Assembly: GCA_023079485.1 (NCBI GenBank)
Contig: CM041083.1
Coordinates: forward strand, 151,360,552 to 151,424,551
Source: Archilochus colubris
Taxonomy: Eukaryota > Chordata > Aves > Apodiformes > Trochilidae
DNA: 64,000 bases
Reading direction: 5' to 3'
The notes under the pieces were generated by a model. The model was not told the DNA's origin, did no database searches, and worked only from the letters and a program-made list of their open reading frames with translations. Below, in pieces: positions 12,869 to 23,711 of the stretch. How positions within the stretch are numbered: the stretch's first letter is position 1; each line of letters opens with the position of its first letter. The translations under genes were made by a program, and so were the position numbers.

Positions 12869-15589
12869 CCTTCACCTCTCAAAATCTCTAGATTGGCTAG
12901 AAGTGGAAAGGCATAAAGATATATCCACTGCTTTTAAATAGTCAAATATTCACTTTCATTCAGAAAAACTTTGAGGCAAGGACATGCTCCACCTTTAACT
13001 TTTATGTTTCGCTTTCAAAGCTTCCTCTAAGATGCTGTACATAATTGGAATCATGGCTGGAGTTAAAGCACTGCTAACAGATATGTGCTGTGATTTTTCT
13101 CTTTTGTATTGGCTTCCAAGTGACAGATTTTCCTACAGCAAAACATTTCCTTCAAAGTCCTCAGGAGCTCCACTCAGTGCTTGTGAATGCTGGGTCACGG
13201 CAGCATGAGTCTGAGACTTCAACCCTTCTCCACATGCAGGATATTCCACAGCAGCTCTATCAGAGGACAGATTTTACAAGGATAGCCCAGCAGACACTAC
13301 AAGCTACTGCTACCCACCCTGGATGTGACTGATGCATAACATCAAGCCCACAGCAGCATGATACATAGACTTCAAATTTTCTTTCTCCCCCAATTCTCTA
13401 GCAAAGTTCCCTTATTGAAGTGCTACTTTGACAGCCTACATTGGAAACCAGCTTTATGTGCTGCACTCCAGTGTCAGCCAGAGCACCAGAATTCAGTGAT
13501 CAGTCAAGATGTCAGACACAGCCGGATGATTACAAATAAGTACTATGCAATTACATTGAACAATTTGGCATTGTTGCAAAAGCCTCGCAGACAACCATAA
13601 TCACAGTATTACCATCCTCAACACATTTCACTTACAATAAAATACTGTAGGAAAACCTTGACTTACAGTGCCAGCCTTTAAAATCTGTAACTCCTACTTT
13701 CTCCATTCAAAAGTAAGAGCCAGTGATAAATAATCTCACAAGTTACCTAAGTTTGTCTTTGCATCTCTGTGTCTGCAGCCTCTCTAATTTAAACAGACTC
13801 TCCAGCTCTTTGCATCAGTGCATACACACTACTCCCTCAGTTCCTCAAGTAGCTTTTAAACAAATGACAAATAAAAACACAGGACTACCGTTAAATCCCA
13901 ACACATAAAGCATACTGGGTATTACTACTTTCCAACATTTTATCCAGCCATTGATGCAAAATCTTTTGAAAACATATTGTTTCTTCAGAAATACTACTGT
14001 AATCGAAGTTCTCTGAACTCTTTAAAACGTGAGGCATTTGACAGACTACTTCTTTTGGAACAGTAACAAATTAACTGAGTCAGTATGGTGGGAAAAGACA
14101 AGGAAACAAACAGAGAAACAAACAAACAAAAAATCATTCTGAAATCTGCATGTTGATTACTTTAATTAAACTTCTAACATCACACGAGGTTGCAAATGCA
14201 TAGCTTTCACATTAACAAGAGCACATTCTGCATGAACAGCTATTACACAACCTCTCGGCACCACACAAGTAAAGCATCCTCCAAAACATACCTTAAAGCA
14301 ACAACTGAGTAACTTGGATAGCTACACACAGAGCTGCTTAAAGCTGATCTACCAACTAGTAACATGACAGGTAAACCACAAAGAAAAAAACCAATTTGTA
14401 ATAGGAAGGTGAGAAGAGAAACAACTCAGACCTGTATAAATCATGCACATCTTAGCCATAAAAATAGATATTACTTATGAAGCTTAGCAGGAAACAGAAG
14501 AGTAACTTTGAATAGAACAATTATTAAATATTTAACTACCATGAGTAGTACTGACACATGTTAAAAGAAACTTGCAAATAAATGAATTACTTAAAAATAG
14601 GATGGCAATTTTGCACTGTAAATTCAGAAAATAAATGAGACAATAAAACTTCCCTTTGAGCTGAAAGCAACAAGTGTTTACTCAAAGTTACTAGAAGTCT
14701 GAAATTCACTGGAGATTATTGTTACTTTTTTGAAAGGGACAGGGAATATCCTAAAGTCCTGTATGAAAGCATATGGAGTAACTGTGAGCAAAGGGAAAGC
14801 ATGACTGCATATCCAAAGGATCTGTAGCTCACAAGAGAGATTTTTTCAGTTGATATAACTTGTGAGCAATCTGAAATTTTAAAATAAGACCACAGAAACA
14901 CCAGAGAATTGGTGAGCTTGAGGGACGAAGGTGCTTGTGGATCAGTTACACCCACAGGCCCTTTACTCCCCTGCCTTATTCCAAGGCACAGTGGGGCAAA
15001 CCTATGTGACCGAAGGAACCAGCATGGCTATGCATTGACCTGGTCTGCTCTGCACCAGACATGGAACAACCCTTGCCGTATTTCTGTCAACTACATCCTC
15101 TCTGTCCTGAGATTTTCCACATTTATCATTCCTCACGTAAAGTGCTAAATACTGCACATTGAATAACTGTGGCTTTATTTCACCTTGAGGAAGATAAATC
15201 TACTGCTTCCAACTCTAAAAAGGAAGCAGGCAAACCGACGGGCAACTAATTCACTCTACAAACAGCAGAACCTAACAGCAAAGTGCAAGTGGCAAAGCAG
15301 AAATTTTTCTAGAGAGCTCAAGCAGTCCAATTTAAGCAGCCCAAGCCTTCCCATACAATTTCTCTCTTTTTGTCATGCCCTCCGATTGCTAGAAGATTAT
15401 CTAACCCGGACATATTTTTGTTCATTCATTCCCAAAGATACAATAGGAGTAAGGTTGTAAGGAAAAGCAAGAAAATTATCACAAAAAACAACCTCAACAC
15501 CTTCGTCGGCAGACTGAGATATAACCTGTTGTAGGCATATTTCAGCAGAAGGAAAAGCTAAGTAACAGGCTGCCTGTAGTGACTAGGGC
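12869..15589. other. Intronic DNA upstream of the CpG island edge
   Basis: No gene recognised. Contains a short AAAC repeat at about 14102-14132. Open frames of 61 to 91 codons here show no domain. Confidence 0.55.
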
Positions 15590-15599
15590 TGCGGTGCGG

Positions 15600-15643
15600 G
15601 GTGTGTGTGTGCGGGTGTGTGTGTGTGTGTGGTGTGTGTGTGT
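15600..15643. repeat. (GT)n microsatellite in intron 1
   Basis: An interrupted GT dinucleotide tract: five units, a GCGG break, about nine units, a G insertion, then about six units. It lies about 620 bases inside intron 1 at the edge of the CpG island. Confidence 0.9.
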
Positions 15644-16034
15644 ACGGGGGTGCCTCTACCCAGCAGCCGATGCCTCTGCTGAATCCGGGCTGCAGCGGAG
15701 GCGCCCGGCTGCGCCTCCAAGGGGCGAGATGCCCGGCACAGGGGTGCGCGCCTGGGCTGGTCCCTTCGGAGGGGCACGCTGCTCCCCGGGGCGGCGACAG
15801 GGTCCAGGTAAGAGGGGGTGGGAGGCAAGACTGCCTTCCTCACCTTCCTCTTCCCCCTCCCTCCCACCCTATCTCCTCTGGCAGAGGGCAAAGTTATTTC
15901 CCCCTCGCACGGCGGCAGCGGGGGCAGCAGCCACTGCGGAACCGCTTGCTGCCTCTCGCAGCCCGGCTGCAACTCTCAAGAAGTTTCCACTGGCGAACAG
16001 AAACGCGGCTGAGTCTCGCCCGCGCCTCCCCTCC

Positions 16035-16051
16035 TTTTTTTTTTTTTTTTT
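16035..16051. repeat. Poly(T) 17-mer
   Basis: An uninterrupted run of 17 T inside the CpG island, in the first part of intron 1. It reads as poly(A) in the sense orientation of GPC6. Confidence 0.9.
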
Positions 16052-16258
16052 CTCAACATGCCCCACCACCCCTCTTAGTTTTTATATTTTATTTAATCGT
16101 TTATTTACACAGCCTTACACCCCGCCGGGAAGCCTCCGGCTACCACCCGGAGCGGCAGAGCCGCTCCACATCGTCCAGCCAACGCGGAGAGTCACGACCA
16201 CGCTTCCGCGGAGAGTGCGCGCAGCCTGGCGGCCCCCCGGTCCCGCTCTGCCCGGCCC

Positions 16259-16266
16259 CTTACCTG
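16259..16266 (-). other. GPC6: Splice donor of GPC6 exon 1
   Basis: On the minus strand the exon ends in CAG and the intron begins GTAAG, a full match to the vertebrate donor consensus. The last exonic base is 16264 and the GT occupies 16263-16262. The reading frame stays glypican-like right up to this junction and loses similarity after it, which supports the boundary. Confidence 0.9.
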
Positions 16267-16462
16267 CGATCTCTTGGTAGGGCACGCTGGCCAAGCTGAA
16301 GCCTTTGGCGCTGTACGCCTGCCGCACCTCGCCGCAGCTCCGCGCCTTGCCCTCGGCTCCCGCGGCCGCGGACGGTAGCGGCGGCAGTAGCAGCAGCAGC
16401 AGCAGCGGCGGCAGCGATCCCGCCAGGGCGCAGCGCTGCGCAGCCCCCTGCGCCGCCGGCAT
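16264..16462 (-). CDS. GPC6: Glypican-6, first coding exon (partial gene)
   Basis: This is the first coding exon of a glypican, a GPI-anchored heparan sulfate proteoglycan core protein that acts at the cell surface and modulates growth-factor signalling. It encodes 66 full codons plus one base. Residues 1 to about 36 form a signal peptide with a seven-leucine core ([14 protein letters not shown]) followed by small residues (SAAAGA). The mature start reads [12 protein letters not shown], then AKGFSL and PYQEIA. That is the glypican N-terminus with the first of the 14 invariant cysteines at residue 43. Among paralogues, [12 protein letters not shown] and PYQEIAG fit GPC6 better than GPC1 ([12 protein letters not shown]) or GPC4 (KSKSCSEVRRLY). 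The exon ends CAG|GTAAG with a split glycine codon, the phase expected for this junction. The ATG has G at -3. The signal peptide is longer and more GC-rich than my memory of the human one (about 23 residues). Later exons would lie below position 1. Glypican identity is near certain; the paralogue is likely. Confidence 0.87.
16391..16405 (-). repeat. GPC6: (CTG)5 in the signal-peptide leucine run
   Basis: Five uninterrupted CAG units on the plus strand, read as CTG leucine codons on the minus strand, within the hydrophobic core of the glypican signal peptide. A CTA codon and GC-rich codons follow. Length variation here would change the hydrophobic core without shifting the frame. Confidence 0.85.
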
Positions 16463-16953
16463 GGCGCGGCGCGCAAGTCCCGCGCAGCGCGTAAGTCCCG
16501 CGCCACCGCCGCCGCACCGCCGCGCCTCCTCCGGTGCCGCGCCCCCCGTCTGCGGGGGTGGCGGCCTGGGAGCCCCCCGGCCGCCGAGGCAAACTTTTGC
16601 GAAGCGGGGGGGAGATGGGCGCGCACACGCACACATGCGCGCACGGCGGGGGCGGGAGAGCGGCGAGCCTCGTCCCCCCGGCTCCTTTTCCAAATGCCAA
16701 AGCGGTCTTCCCCAGCCGAATAAAAAAATTAAAAGAAAAATAAAAAGGTAAAAAGGGAGGTAAAAATCTGACTGTAGGTGGCGAGGACTGAAACCGCGGG
16801 CGCGTTGCTGAGAGCGGAGTCCCGGGCCAGCGGCAGCGCGATCCGCCGCGGAGCTGTGCCTGCTGCCTCTGCGAGGCTGGAGGTGGTGGGAAAAGCAGCC
16901 GGCGTGGGGATGGGATGGACTGGACAGCGGCTCTGTGCGTGCCTGGGTGTCTC

Positions 16954-16992
16954 TGTGTGTGTGTGTGTGTGTGTGTGCGTGTGTGCGTGTGG
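16954..16992. repeat. (TG)n microsatellite upstream of GPC6
   Basis: About 12 perfect TG units (16954-16977) followed by TG/CG-interrupted units to about 16992. It lies in the presumed promoter or 5' UTR, about 500 bases upstream of the ATG. Confidence 0.9.
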
Positions 16993-17108
16993 TGCACTGG
17001 ATGCGTGTGCCTGTATTTACGGGATCCAGGGAAAAACCTCTGCTCCGCGCAGCGCTGGAGCAGCCTCCTGAGCCAGGCAGGGAAAAATCCTGGAGACAGC
17101 GAGGGAGA

Positions 17109-17110
<2 letters not shown>

Positions 17111-17144
<34 letters not shown>
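17111..17144. repeat. (CA)17 microsatellite upstream of GPC6
   Basis: Seventeen perfect CA units followed by a GA-rich stretch to about 17166. It is complementary to the (TG)n tract about 120 bases away on the same strand, so the two can pair in a single strand. Confidence 0.95.
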
Positions 17145-17147
<3 letters not shown>

Positions 17148-17250
17148 CGAGAGAGAGAGCGAGAGGGGGAAACGTGCTACACATTGCATCGCCGAAATAC
17201 AGGAGCAGGAAGCAAATCCTGGCGTGGATCGCTGTTAGCTGGCAGAAGGA

Positions 17251-18954
17251 AGGAAAAGCACCCGTAGCCACAAAAACTTCCTCACCACCACGAACCCTGC
17301 GGCTTCTAGCCCCAGAATCACAAATTGCCTGCTAGGTAGTCTAAAAAAAGACACTCTTTGGTAGTATTGCTCTCTGTCGTGCTGTTTGGAGTGGGTCCCG
17401 TAAATGCTTTTTTTCCCCCCATTAATTATTATTTGTTGCATGCAGAAATGTTCCAGAGGAAGACATAGAGCAAGGATGAGTCTACAGCCTAAAGCAGAGA
17501 GAGGGAAGGATGTTTCTGTGCATCATAGAAAGAAGAATGAAGAGGAAAGAAGAAGGACAGTCCTTGACCCAGGCAATTTGTGCAACTCTAGGAGAGAAGA
17601 GCAGGAGACAAAACCATAAATTCTCTCCTGCAAATGAGTATCTGTAAAAAAATGAATGGGGAAAGTGAAGAAAATTCCTGCAAGGTGAATTCAGCCTCTG
17701 CTTAGGGAGAAAGAAAAATACTCTGTTCTTTCATGTTTGATAGTAAAATCCAAAGTTACAGTTTTAAAGGATTTATTGCAGTTCTTTCTATGAGTGCTGT
17801 AGAGAGGTGTAATATTATGTCAGAATTATACAGACAGAGATGTCAGGCCCAAGATGAAGTGAAGAAGACCAACAGAAGAGATAAAAGACCATCAGCCTGG
17901 AGAACCACTTGTCACTGAGGACTCGTGAAGTGCCATCGTGCCACTCTTACAGTCCAGGACTCATTCAAATTAGGCAGAATTTATTAAGTGCCAGTACTGC
18001 TGTAGTATCACAGTAACTGCAGTGTTACTGTTGGGTCTCAGCCAGTGTACACAGCCTGGTCACACCTGACGTTGTCTGTTCCTCCAGCCTCCCTTAGTAT
18101 TTTCCATCTCCTACATTGCCATTCTTTCTTCTTTCCTCCCCTTTTTCCCTACAAACCATGTGATGATGATCGGGCACTGCTCGTGTTCACAACAGCCAAA
18201 CAGCTGATGTGTGTGCAGACATTTCTGTGTGTGCAAAGCCAAGGGGTGGTCAAAAACGAGAGGGTGAGCAACAAATTTTCTTCAATGCAATCCAGTAGGA
18301 AAGACAAGGTGAGCACCTGTCTATTCATCCTCCCCCTAAGGTGGGATGTCTCTAGCGGAAAAAGGACAAACCCCAGTGTGATCAGGTTGGAAGGCAAAGG
18401 CTGGAAGGGGCAAGATTAGCAAAAGAAAAAGATTTCCTTCCTCTTTCATGGTCTTTAAAGCTCCATGGACTTACTATCTTGAAAGGTCTGTAGAATACAG
18501 TCCTTGCTAGAACTTGTTTTCGGGGGAAGTTGGTGAACAGGTACTTTAACAGTGGCAAGTGCTATCCCTCAGCCTCATCTTTTGGAGGACAGGATGGAAG
18601 TCTCTGCTTTAGCAACCCACAAGTAGAGACCATGATGTCTTACCAGGCAGCTACAAATAATAAGCTATTAGTACATGCTAGTGGCCCCATAAAAGTGACG
18701 AACAGTCCACATATTTACTACGTTGAGAAGTTTTGACAGATATGCATGCAAGATCTCACTGCATGTGAGATGCATTGAGTTCACCCTGTGGTAGGATCTG
18801 GAGGGTTACAGATGCTATGCATACCTCGTTTCTTCTGGGTTGCTCCTTCTTTCCTCTATATTGTGGTCAAAGCAGGCAACCAGCTCATCACATATTGAGT
18901 ATACCAGACTCCCCTGCAATCCAGTATTCTTCAGCATATCTACTCCTGAAAAAG
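17251..18954. other. Intergenic DNA upstream of GPC6
   Basis: Sequence just beyond the CpG island. No exon or transposon recognised. Proximal GPC6 control elements could lie here, but none can be assigned from sequence alone. Confidence 0.5.
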
Positions 18955-20024
18955 CTGTCAGTCCACACCTTGGACAGGGGCACTCTGCTGGGTTAGGGAC
19001 TGGATGGGAGGTGGTGCTGAACAGGGCTGCATCCAGTTGGCGGCCACTCATCAGTGGTGTCCCCAAGGGATCAGTATTGGGCCCAGTTCTGTTTAATATC
19101 TTTATTGATGATTTAGATGAGGGGACTGAGTCCATCATCAGCAACTTTGCAGATGACACTAAGCTGGGGGGGGAGTGTCAATCAGCTGGAAGGCAGGAGG
19201 GCTCTGCAGAGGGACCTGGACAGACTGGAGAGTTGGCCTCATCCCAATGGGATGGGGTTCAACACGGCCAAGTGCCGGGTCCTGCACTTTGGCCACAACA
19301 ACCCCATGGGGAGCTCCAGGCTGGGCACAGAGTGGCTGAGAGCAGCCAGGCAGAAAGGGACCTGGGAGTCTGGATTGACAGGAAGCTGAACATGAGCCAG
19401 CAGTGTGCCCAGGTGGCCAAGAAGGCCAATGGCATCCTGGCCTGTATCAGGAACAGTGTGGCCAGCAGGTCCAGGGAAGGGATTCTGCCCCTGTACTCAG
19501 CCCTGGTGAGGCCACACCTTGAGGGGTCCAGTTCTGGGCCCCTCAGTTCAGGAAGGATATTGAGGTGCTGGAGCAGGTCCAGAGAAGAGCAAGGAGGCTG
19601 TGAAGGGATCCAGCACAAGTCCTGTGAGGAAGGGCTGAGGGAGCTGGGGGTGTTCAGCCTGGAGAAGAGGAGGCTCAGAGGAGACCTCATCACTCTCTAC
19701 AACTCCCTGAAAGGAGGTTGTAGCCAGCGGGGGGTTGGTCTCTTTTCCCAGGCAACTCTCAGCAAGACAAGAGGGCACGGTCTTAAGTTGTGCCAGGGGA
19801 GGTTTAGGCTGGATATTAGAAAGAATTTCTTTACTGAGAGGGTGATCAGACATTGGAATGGGCTGCCCGTTCTCCATCCCTGGGGATATTTAAGAAGAGA
19901 GTGGATGTGGCACTCAGTGCCATGGTCTGGTAACCACAGTGGTAGTGGATCTAGGGTTGGACTTGATGATCTCAGAGGTCCCTTCCAACCCAGCCAATTC
20001 TACGATTCTAGGATTCTATGATTC
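18955..20024 (+). mobile_element. CR1 LINE, 5'-truncated 3' end with part of the reverse transcriptase
   Basis: A long plus-strand CR1 fragment. The 5' part encodes the last third of the reverse transcriptase: SGVPKGSVLGPVLFNIFIDD followed by FADDTKLGG, where FADD is the catalytic F/YxDD motif. The downstream CR1 thumb and C-terminal segment includes [13 protein letters not shown] and ILPLYSALVRPHLE. The 3' UTR ends in the CR1 hallmark repeat ATTCTACGATTC / GATTCTATGATTC at 19998-20024. A 393-codon frame (18840-20021) stays open across it only because two indels compensate. There is one extra G in the G8 run at 19166-19173 and one lost base near 19337, so about 165 bases between are read out of frame. 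A further deletion after the HLE codons (near 19521) shifts the rest. It is therefore a dead copy, though little decayed. Confidence 0.93.
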
Positions 20025-21006
20025 AACTCAGGGGAAAGTTAATTAACAGAAATTCAAAGATGCAAATGAAAAAATCAGCAAACTAGTTTGAAGTGCAGAA
20101 ATTATTGCAAAATAGCAAGAGATTCTGTGATTAACTCAGGAGGGCATCTATGTTAATTGTTTTTCAGAAAAACATAAATTTGCCAGGAAAACTGGGGTTT
20201 ACTCAGCCTTGCATTTTTTCAAACACCAGTTTAATTTGTACCACTGGTGATATGATAGCCCTTTTATATAAGGTGATGACAGCATGATATAAATTTTATA
20301 TAACATAGGAAAACTGCTATCAGAAAACCAGACTCATTTCTACCCTTGAACTCTGCCCCTGACATAAATGACCTAGAGTGCCAGCTGCATCATAGACTTG
20401 CATGTTAAAGGAACACATACTACGCAAAGAACTCACATTTAAACACAGATATTTCTGCCATTTCAACAGACCTCCTGCTCATCACATGGGAGAATTGTTG
20501 TGTGTTCTTAGTACACATTCAATTAATTTTGTACAAAGTGGAAGAGCTCCAAAGAAAGCCCAGGTTGGTACGTGCTCTAAGCCAGTGGCTTTAGCAGTCC
20601 CTTAGAAATGTAACACCTTCTGCCAGGCACATCATAGGCACAAGCTTAAAACTCTCCTAATCCACATCATTAGGCTATGATGTAGTCACACGTTATGCAT
20701 CCTTTCCCAGCTGTACTTTATAAAAAAAACCCATGCAACTAGCATGTTTCACAGCTAGTGAAAATACCACTTTAATTTGTTCTTTCAGAAGGGGGCACAA
20801 GTGATTGCTGTTTGCTAAAGCAGAAACGATTGAATATGCATAAGATGGTAAAGAAAATCCCCCTTGCTCCTCTTTGACATGATTACTATCTTCCAGGTCA
20901 AAGTGTTCTCTGGTAGAGGTGGACTTGTCTCTGAGTTGTCACACACCACTTAGTACTCAAGCCTCTGAGTTATTTGGTAAAAGACTGGGGGTTTTGCTAC
21001 ATAGGT
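20025..21006. other. Intergenic DNA, nothing recognised
   Basis: AT-rich spacer between two CR1 copies in opposite orientation. No gene was identified. Confidence 0.55.
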
Positions 21007-21300
21007 TCACAGAATAGTTTGGGTCAGAAGGGACTTTTAAAGATCATCTAGTCTACCTCCTGTGTAGTAAGCATGGACATCTTCAACTAGTACAAGTTGC
21101 TCAGAGCCTTCTCCGACCTGACCTTGAATGTTTCCAGGAAGAGAACATCTACCACTTCTCTGGGCAACCTGTGCCACTGTTTTACCACCCTCATTGTAAA
21201 AAATTTCCTTATATCTAGTTTGACTCTATCCTGCTTTAGTTGAAAACCATTTATTCTTGTCCTATTGCTGCAAGCCCTGCTAAAATGTTTGTTCCCAAAC
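21007..21300 (-). mobile_element. CR1 LINE 3' fragment
   Basis: Reads on the minus strand as the CR1 3' end. The CACAGAATAGTTTGGGTCAG block at the low-coordinate side is the reverse complement of the CR1 terminus. It is followed by the block encoding LDIRKFFTMRVVKQWHRLP and the TTTAGTTGAAAACCATT-type segment. Strongly 5'-truncated and more diverged than the copy at 18955. Confidence 0.88.
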
Positions 21301-22200
21301 ATGAATTTTGGGAAGCAACACATTCAATTCATTTGCATAAGCACCAAAATGAAAGATTTAATTTTAGTTAAATGGAACAATTTAATCACCAGAGGATGTT
21401 TTCTTGCTTTTTTGCATTTCAGTGGAAAGAAATAATAGCACTTAAATATATATATATTTTAAGTATTTTTACTTGCTTGGCAGTCAGACTGAATATCATT
21501 TACCCTCTTTGAGAGCCCCCTCTAACAAACTCATTCAATGTAGTGACATAGATGACTGGTTAGAATGAAGATTTTGCAGTGTATCTACTGGCCAAGTTTA
21601 CCACAACTGGGCTTTTTTTTTTCTTCCAAGTTATTCCAAATGGGAGACATTTATTTGTATCAAGTTCTACTGATTGATTTTTTTGCAAACTTTTTCCTAC
21701 AGTTGTGCCAAAAATGTGGAAGACAAATGATTTTAAACCTTTGTTTCCAAATACTTCTATAAAAAAATGAATTAAAAGTAATCATTCACACCCCATCATA
21801 ATAAAAATGTCAATGCAAAGTGGAGCAGCAGCCAGCATGAATTCCTCCAACCACTGGAACACTCTGCCCCACATGGCTGAGGCAACTTTATGGTTTGCAG
21901 TAAAGGAGCTATGGAATCACTGAGCAATAAGGACAAATATAAATATTGAATTGCTACATCATTGGACAAGCAGCCATCATCTTGAGCTCTGAACTATTTA
22001 AGGTCATGGTGGAAAGCACATGATTATAGATTTTAAACACAACGTAAGTAGTACAGGCATGAGACTGAGATTGCACAAGGAAATTTTGCTCATTTTTGCC
22101 ACATTTTTGAGCTATTTCCTTTTAGAAACAGGATATATGATGTTTTGTTGAAAGACATCAATGTATTTTCATGTGTAGATGAGGCACTTCAGGACATGCT
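21301..22200. other. Intergenic DNA, nothing recognised
   Basis: AT-rich; includes a short AT dinucleotide run at about 21445-21460. No gene was identified. Confidence 0.5.
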
Positions 22201-22221
22201 CTAGTGAGCGTAGTGATATTT

Positions 22222-22262
22222 ATTTTATGTTATGTCATGTTATATTATGTTATGTTATTTTA
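22222..22262. repeat. (TTATG)n degenerate pentanucleotide repeat
   Basis: Imperfect TTATG/TTATT/TCATG units directly preceding a CR1 3' remnant. Confidence 0.8.
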
Positions 22263-22267
22263 CTGAG

Positions 22268-22342
22268 GGATGTGGGATGTTGATGATTGGGTGTGGTCAT
22301 CTTAGAGGTCATGGCAACTCTGTGATTCTGTTATTCTGTGTT
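22268..22342 (+). mobile_element. Short CR1 3' terminal remnant
   Basis: The last roughly 70 bases of a CR1-like 3' end: a GGTCATCTTAGAGGTCATGG block followed by CTGTGATTCTGTTATTCTGTG, which resembles the CR1 terminal repeat. Very short, so confidence is moderate. Confidence 0.6.
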
Positions 22343-23711
22343 ATCAAAAAGGTCTCATTGATGTCTCAGGACTGCATAGACAAAAGCACCTTTCACCTGA
22401 CTTGAAAATAAAGAGCTTTCACATAATGGAAGTTTCACAGGTTTAGGCAATAATTGATGAGATTCTCAGATGTCCAGTAGAGTTACTGCTTGTGCAGTGG
22501 CTCTGATGTTTCAGTTATTTCTGCAGGTAGAGGTCTGGTTCTGTTCAATGAGTCTTTATCTGCATTATCAGGCATTGAAGCACTGCAGAACCTATCTATA
22601 GCTCTGTCTGTGTGGGACTGGCAGGATCCTGACTTCCTGACTTGATCCTAGTGGAAGAACCATCCCCACACAGGCTTCCAACACATTTCTTTACAGTACA
22701 GAGTGCATCCTTCATATTGAAGACCAAGTCACCCACACTGCAGGCTATAACCTCTGACAGAGAAATCTGAACATGATCCTTTTTTTGTAAGACTGTGTGG
22801 ATAAATATGAATAAATTACCTGGAAAACAATGTTCTTTCTGTCTACTTCTGGTGGATGGGTTTCTTTTTAAAGCTCAGAAAACATTAATTATATGGTGAT
22901 AAGGTTAACACTGTGAATGTAATTGAGCTATGAGTTTGTCCCACTAAAACTTCCCAAAGAGCAGTTCAATGAAGGCTTACATCACAGCATCAAAAGATTC
23001 CTTTTAACTGTTTTTTCATATTATGTCCAGAGAATTCATAGAAAACTTTGTCCGCATGACATAAACTTCTTTTACTTACCACTTTATGCTAGAGGGGAAA
23101 ACTTCTGGTTTTAAAATCTTTTGCACTGTATGGTATTTGCCGCAAAATTAATGCAAAGCCCAGTTCTTTCCAAAAAGTAAGCTCTAGAAGGCACAGGTGT
23201 GAAGAACTCATCTTGCTCTTGAAGTTGCACTCAAAAAATAGAATTGTCAGCACAGCTGCTACATAAGTCCTCTTAGAAAAGGTTTTCAGACTCATGGCCA
23301 AGAAAACAGACCTGCTAAATATACAGAATAATGAAATATCACTAGCTGTCTTTCCTCTGAAAATTTTTAGAGACAGAAGGCAAAAGAATGATCTAAGATT
23401 CCATATGCTCAGTTACATATAATATAGAAGGCTTAGGCTCTCATAAAAAAGGTTTATAAGCGGTAATCAGTAATAGCATATAAATTATAAGCAATAGTGA
23501 CTGCTCTTGAAATCTTTAGGCTATGCTACTTGGGGCACATAGCAGCATTTTATTTTAGCTGTTCATTTTATGAAACCTTCTGTGAAGAAATGCTAGAAGT
23601 TTATGCAGAGCAACTGAATGGGTAAGTCAAAATGCCTGGGCATCACGGAGGCAGTACACAAAGGCTGGCCATAACAATTACTCTTTATAGGTGAGGATTA
23701 GAGACAAACAA
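22343..23711. other. Intergenic DNA, nothing recognised
   Basis: No gene or transposon recognised. Confidence 0.55.

Larger units (their letters stand above)
1..16263 (-). other. GPC6: GPC6 intron 1, 5' portion (runs off the window)
   Basis: Everything below the splice donor at 16263 is inferred to be the start of the first intron in minus-strand sense. No acceptor followed by a glypican exon 2 (expected to begin with the EHLRICPQ-type segment) was seen down to position 1. That fits the very large first introns known for GPC6. The intron is AT-rich and contains one LTR copy and several simple repeats. Confidence 0.75.
16463..17200 (-). promoter_or_regulatory. GPC6: GPC6 5' UTR and promoter region
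   Basis: This is the GC-rich sequence upstream of the glypican ATG in minus-strand sense. It contains a GC box (GGGGCGGGA near 16648-16656), alternating CpG-rich and purine-rich segments, and an AT-rich interruption at about 16718-16765 that reads as T/A-rich on the minus strand and could position transcription starts. No classical TATA box with a matching initiator was identified, so a dispersed CpG-island promoter is the simplest reading. The transcription start cannot be placed from sequence alone. The frame of the coding ATG has no stop codon from 16462 up to at least 17143, and it contains a second in-frame ATG at 16636. Confidence 0.65.
15590..17250. other. CpG island over GPC6 exon 1
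   Basis: CpG dinucleotides and G+C are dense here, especially 15660-16320 and 16320-16870. The flanking tens of kilobases are AT-rich and CpG-poor. The island spans the start of intron 1, coding exon 1, the 5' UTR and the presumed promoter. It is the only clear CpG island in the window. Edges are by eye. Confidence 0.85.

Noticed and set aside
15579..17267. Several long open frames of about 100 to 340 codons on both strands in the CpG island
   Set aside because: GC-rich DNA has few stop codons. Only the minus-strand frame at 16264-16462 shows family similarity (glypican); the others contain dinucleotide-repeat translations or random Ala/Arg/Pro/Gly-rich sequence.
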